64,000 nt of DNA from Rhizobacter terrae (lineage in GTDB: Bacteria; Pseudomonadota; Gammaproteobacteria; Burkholderiales; Burkholderiaceae_C), in the NCBI RefSeq assembly GCF_003852895.1, contig NZ_QUSW01000010.1, positions 214,576 through 278,575 of the forward strand, in the 5' to 3' direction. Below the pieces are notes generated by a model. It had not been told where the DNA came from and made no database searches. It saw only the letters and a list, made by a program, of their open reading frames with translations. Within the stretch, counting starts at the first letter, position 1; each line of letters opens with the position of its first letter. Shown here piece after piece: positions 62,530 through 64,000 of the stretch. Made by a program: the position numbers and the translations under genes.

Positions 62530-62732
62530 AATTCCTGAGCCTGCGCGGCGTCGAGATCGCGGGGATGCCGCTTCCCGTGGAAGACGACGTAGCGACGAAT
62601 CCAGTCGACGCATGTGGTTTCGGCTCGGATGGAATCGTGCCGCAGCCGGACTTGGTCGCGCACTTGGTCGAGAAGGCGTCGACGAGAGGTGTCTGAAGGA
62701 AATGCATGGTTGGCCGACGAGACGGGTGACAA
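62530..62732 (-). pseudogene. intI: Truncated integron integrase (intI) remnant
   Basis: Minus-strand translation gives RRRLLDQVRDQVRLRHDSIR, then TTCVDWIRRYVVFHGKRHPR and DLDAAQAQEFL. This is the N-terminal SAM-like domain of IntI tyrosine recombinases, the part that corresponds to [21 protein letters not shown]-like sequence in class 1 integrase. Similarity stops near 62530; the catalytic Arg-His-Arg-Tyr domain is gone and unrelated sequence reaches the regulator gene. The first in-frame start is a TTG at 62732, with no ATG. Orientation, divergent from the cassettes, is right for intI. Confidence 0.8.
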
Positions 62733-62799
62733 CGTTTGCTTGAACCCGTCGGTCCGCGTCGCGTTTTCGCGGTTGTGCGGCAGAATCGAAGGGGTGGTT

Positions 62800-62961
62800 C
62801 ATCCGCAGAAATTTAGGCGGCCTAATCTGCTGGGGAAATCGCCCTGCAGGGCGGTTCACTACACCGCCCACGAGGGAGAAGGGCATAAAGACAATGGAAT
62901 CGACGATGGACGTTAGGCCGACAATGCTGTGCTTTGGTGTTCGGGCTAATTGACGTTAGGC
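62800..62961 (+). other. Probable attI region with core sites and palindrome
   Basis: Between the integrase remnant and the first cassette, an inverted pair of half-sites TTAGGC-G-GCCTAA occurs at 62813-62825, a 14-base palindrome CGCCCTGCAGGGCG lies at 62840-62853, and a core site GTTAGGC is at 62912-62918. A second GTTAGGC is at 62955-62961, directly before the first cassette gene. The first is the likely attI crossover and the 43 bases between them may be a deletion remnant. No symmetrical attC can be drawn from this stretch. Confidence 0.5.
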
Positions 62962-62964
62962 CGC

Positions 62965-63360
62965 ATGAAGCGACATCTTGCATTCGCGTTGCTGCTTGCA
63001 CTGTCTAGCGGAGTCTTCGCAGAATCAAACTGCCAAGCGCATTCGAAAGCAACCGGCTCGTTCAAGCAGGCCGTGGGGAGGGTGAGCAAATTGCCAGAGT
63101 TGCAGGAGTGGAAGGCAAGGCACAAATTTCCAGTCGCTTACGGCTTCGGAGACGACAAGCAAGAGTTCGTCTCTGGCATATGTCGCTGGGTCGTCCCTGT
63201 GTTTGCCGACCGGCCGGAGCGACTTGAGGCTTGGAACACCTTCTATGTCTCGGCAGCGAGCCGAACCATCTATGTCATGAATCAAGTCACGGGCGAGCCG
63301 CAAACTATCGCCGAGTGGCGAAACGAGCGAAGGTCCACGCAGCGTCACAATGCGCCCTAA
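62965..63360 (+). CDS. Integron cassette 1: exported protein of unknown function
   Basis: This 131-residue protein has a signal peptide MKRHLAFALLLALSSGVFA and a mature part with two cysteines (SNCQAHS and SGICRWVVP), possibly a disulfide. The ATG lies four bases after the core site GTTAGGC, and its TAA stop is inside the attC site, as usual for cassettes. Codon use and GC content are visibly lower than in the surrounding chromosome. No family is recognised. Confidence 0.75.
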   Translation: MKRHLAFALLLALSSGVFAESNCQAHSKATGSFKQAVGRVSKLPELQEWKARHKFPVAYGFGDDKQEFVSGICRWVVPVFADRPERLEAWNTFYVSAASRTIYVMNQVTGEPQTIAEWRNERRSTQRHNAP

Positions 63361-63432
63361 CCCTTCCATCGAGCGGACGGTTTCCAGCGGGCTGCGCCCG
63401 CTTCCAGCCGCCGCTCATGTCAAACGTTAGGC
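63355..63432 (+). repeat. attC recombination site of cassette 1
   Basis: A 78-base imperfect inverted repeat starts at the inverse core CCCTAAC (63355-63361), includes the complementary arms GAGCGG and CCGCTC and an apical hairpin (AGCGGGCTGCGCCCGCT), and ends with the core site GTTAGGC (63426-63432). It differs from the next attC at only three positions. Confidence 0.92.
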
Positions 63433-63450
63433 CCCAGGGACACGCCAACC

Positions 63451-63795
63451 ATGCCAAGCTTCATCGCGAAAGACGGTCGCCACTTCGTCGCGTACGTCAC
63501 GGGTCCGTCGCATGTGCTGCTTGGAGTTAGGTTCGTCGAGCATCCCGCTGAGCCCAAGCTCGTCAAAGAGGCACCGCAAGGCACTTGCTCTCATAGTCCG
63601 CTTGATGAACTCCAAGTTCGAGAGGCCGTGCAAGAAGCTCTGGCTGCCTTTCGGGCCGAAGCAGGTGCCAATCTCCACGCGGCAGAGATCGTCTACGTGG
63701 AGAACGACTCTCCGCACTATGACCTGTTTCGCATTGCCGCCCAACTCCTGGCCAAGCACTATGTCAGCGGCGCTGAGTTCAAGCGTGTGGCCTAA
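63451..63795 (+). CDS. Integron cassette 2: small protein of unknown function
   Basis: This 114-residue protein starts MPSFIAKDGRHFVAYVTGPS and ends with YVSGAEFKRVA. No signal peptide, membrane helix or known motif is visible; the second half is helical and mildly acidic (REAVQEALAAFRAEAG). It starts 18 bases after the core site, and its TAA stop lies inside attC2. Codon use is unlike the core genes. It is unrecognised. Confidence 0.75.
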   Translation: MPSFIAKDGRHFVAYVTGPSHVLLGVRFVEHPAEPKLVKEAPQGTCSHSPLDELQVREAVQEALAAFRAEAGANLHAAEIVYVENDSPHYDLFRIAAQLLAKHYVSGAEFKRVA

Positions 63796-63867
63796 CCCTT
63801 CCATCGAGCGGACGGTTTCCAGCGGGCTTCGCCCGCCTCCAGCCGCCGCTCATGTCAAACGTTAGGC
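63790..63867 (+). repeat. attC recombination site of cassette 2
   Basis: A second 78-base attC runs from inverse core GCCTAAC (63790-63796) to GTTAGGC (63861-63867). It is nearly identical to the first; the three differences are the first base and two apical positions. Near-identical attC sites in a row indicate a sedentary chromosomal array, not a mobile class 1 to 3 integron. Confidence 0.93.
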
Positions 63868-63886
63868 CGCATAGCCCGCGTACTGC

Positions 63887-64000
63887 ATGAACTCGCGCTT
63901 TCGCTTCTCGTATGAGCCCGATTGGCGCATCGCGCCACTTGCGTTCTGGGTGCACGTCCCAAAGGCGGATGCGCCACTTGAATACGAGCCGCCTGCGCCC
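63887..64000 (+). CDS. Integron cassette 3: start of an unknown gene (partial)
   Basis: An open frame starts at the ATG at 63887, 19 bases after the core site GTTAGGC, and continues 38 codons to the window edge. The peptide begins MNSRFRFSYEPDWRIAPLAF and continues with WVHVPKADAPLEYEPP. No motif is recognised. Position and codon use match a cassette gene, so the array extends past the window. Confidence 0.6.
   Translation, partial: MNSRFRFSYEPDWRIAPLAFWVHVPKADAPLEYEPPAP

Noticed and set aside
62297..62707. Minus-strand open frame of 136 codons near the integrase remnant
   Set aside because: It is in a different frame from the IntI similarity and antisense to the regulator gene; it has no motif.
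62818..62918. An additional attC between GCCTAAT and GTTAGGC
   Set aside because: The sequence next to the two ends is not complementary, so no attC-like fold is possible; it is treated as the attI region instead.

Overview
The window looks like one contiguous stretch of a chromosome from a beta-proteobacterium of the order Burkholderiales, probably in or near the Rubrivivax/Leptothrix/Methylibium group. The evidence is the high GC content, the gene order fabD-fabG-acpP-fabF-rpoE-rseA-rseB-mucD-lepA-lepB-rnc-era-recO-pdxJ-acpS-nagZ, and the style of the sensor and urease genes. The species is not identifiable by eye.

Region 1 (1-16.2 kb, plus strand) is a conserved housekeeping block. It holds the fatty-acid genes (end of fabH, fabD, fabG, acpP, fabF), the sigma-E envelope-stress module (rpoE, rseA, rseB, mucD) and the lepA-lepB-DUF4845-rnc-era-recO-pdxJ-acpS-nagZ run, in which many neighbours overlap by 3-8 bases. 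The 566-bp gap before lepA holds a strong intrinsic terminator and a plausible ~65-nt small RNA. Region 2 (16.2-24.1 kb) has rne (minus strand) divergent from rluC, a HAD phosphatase, a Rieske protein, an S49 peptidase and corA.

Region 3 (24.1-42.1 kb) is mixed metabolism. It contains a TonB-dependent receptor, a beta-propeller lipoprotein, urease accessory genes ureE-ureF-ureG, an exported metallo-beta-lactamase-fold hydrolase with a divergent MerR regulator and a MerR-type long-spacer promoter, serC-serA, a DUF805 protein, a nuclease-helicase fusion, glutaminase and an exported GH3 glucosidase. Region 4 (42.1-49.1 kb) is a signalling cluster: a membrane PAS protein with no output domain, a LuxR-type response regulator and a HisKA_3 kinase on one strand, and a GAF-PAS kinase opposite. 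Region 5 (49.1-54.7 kb) holds small poorly characterised genes, a 2H phosphoesterase and a lectin-GH114 lipoprotein.

Region 6 (54.8-62.5 kb) holds the urease structural genes as ureA-hupE-ureB-ureC, about 24 kb from ureEFG, with no ureD in the window. Divergent from ureA is a 1194-residue fusion of an NCS1 transporter, an eight-cysteine motif, a histidine kinase and a receiver, followed by a LuxR-type response regulator. Region 7 (62.5-64 kb) is the start of a chromosomal integron: a truncated integrase remnant, a probable attI, and at least three gene cassettes with two 78-bp attC sites that differ at only three positions. The array runs off the end of the window. The integron and the transporter-kinase fusion next to urease are the two most interesting items.
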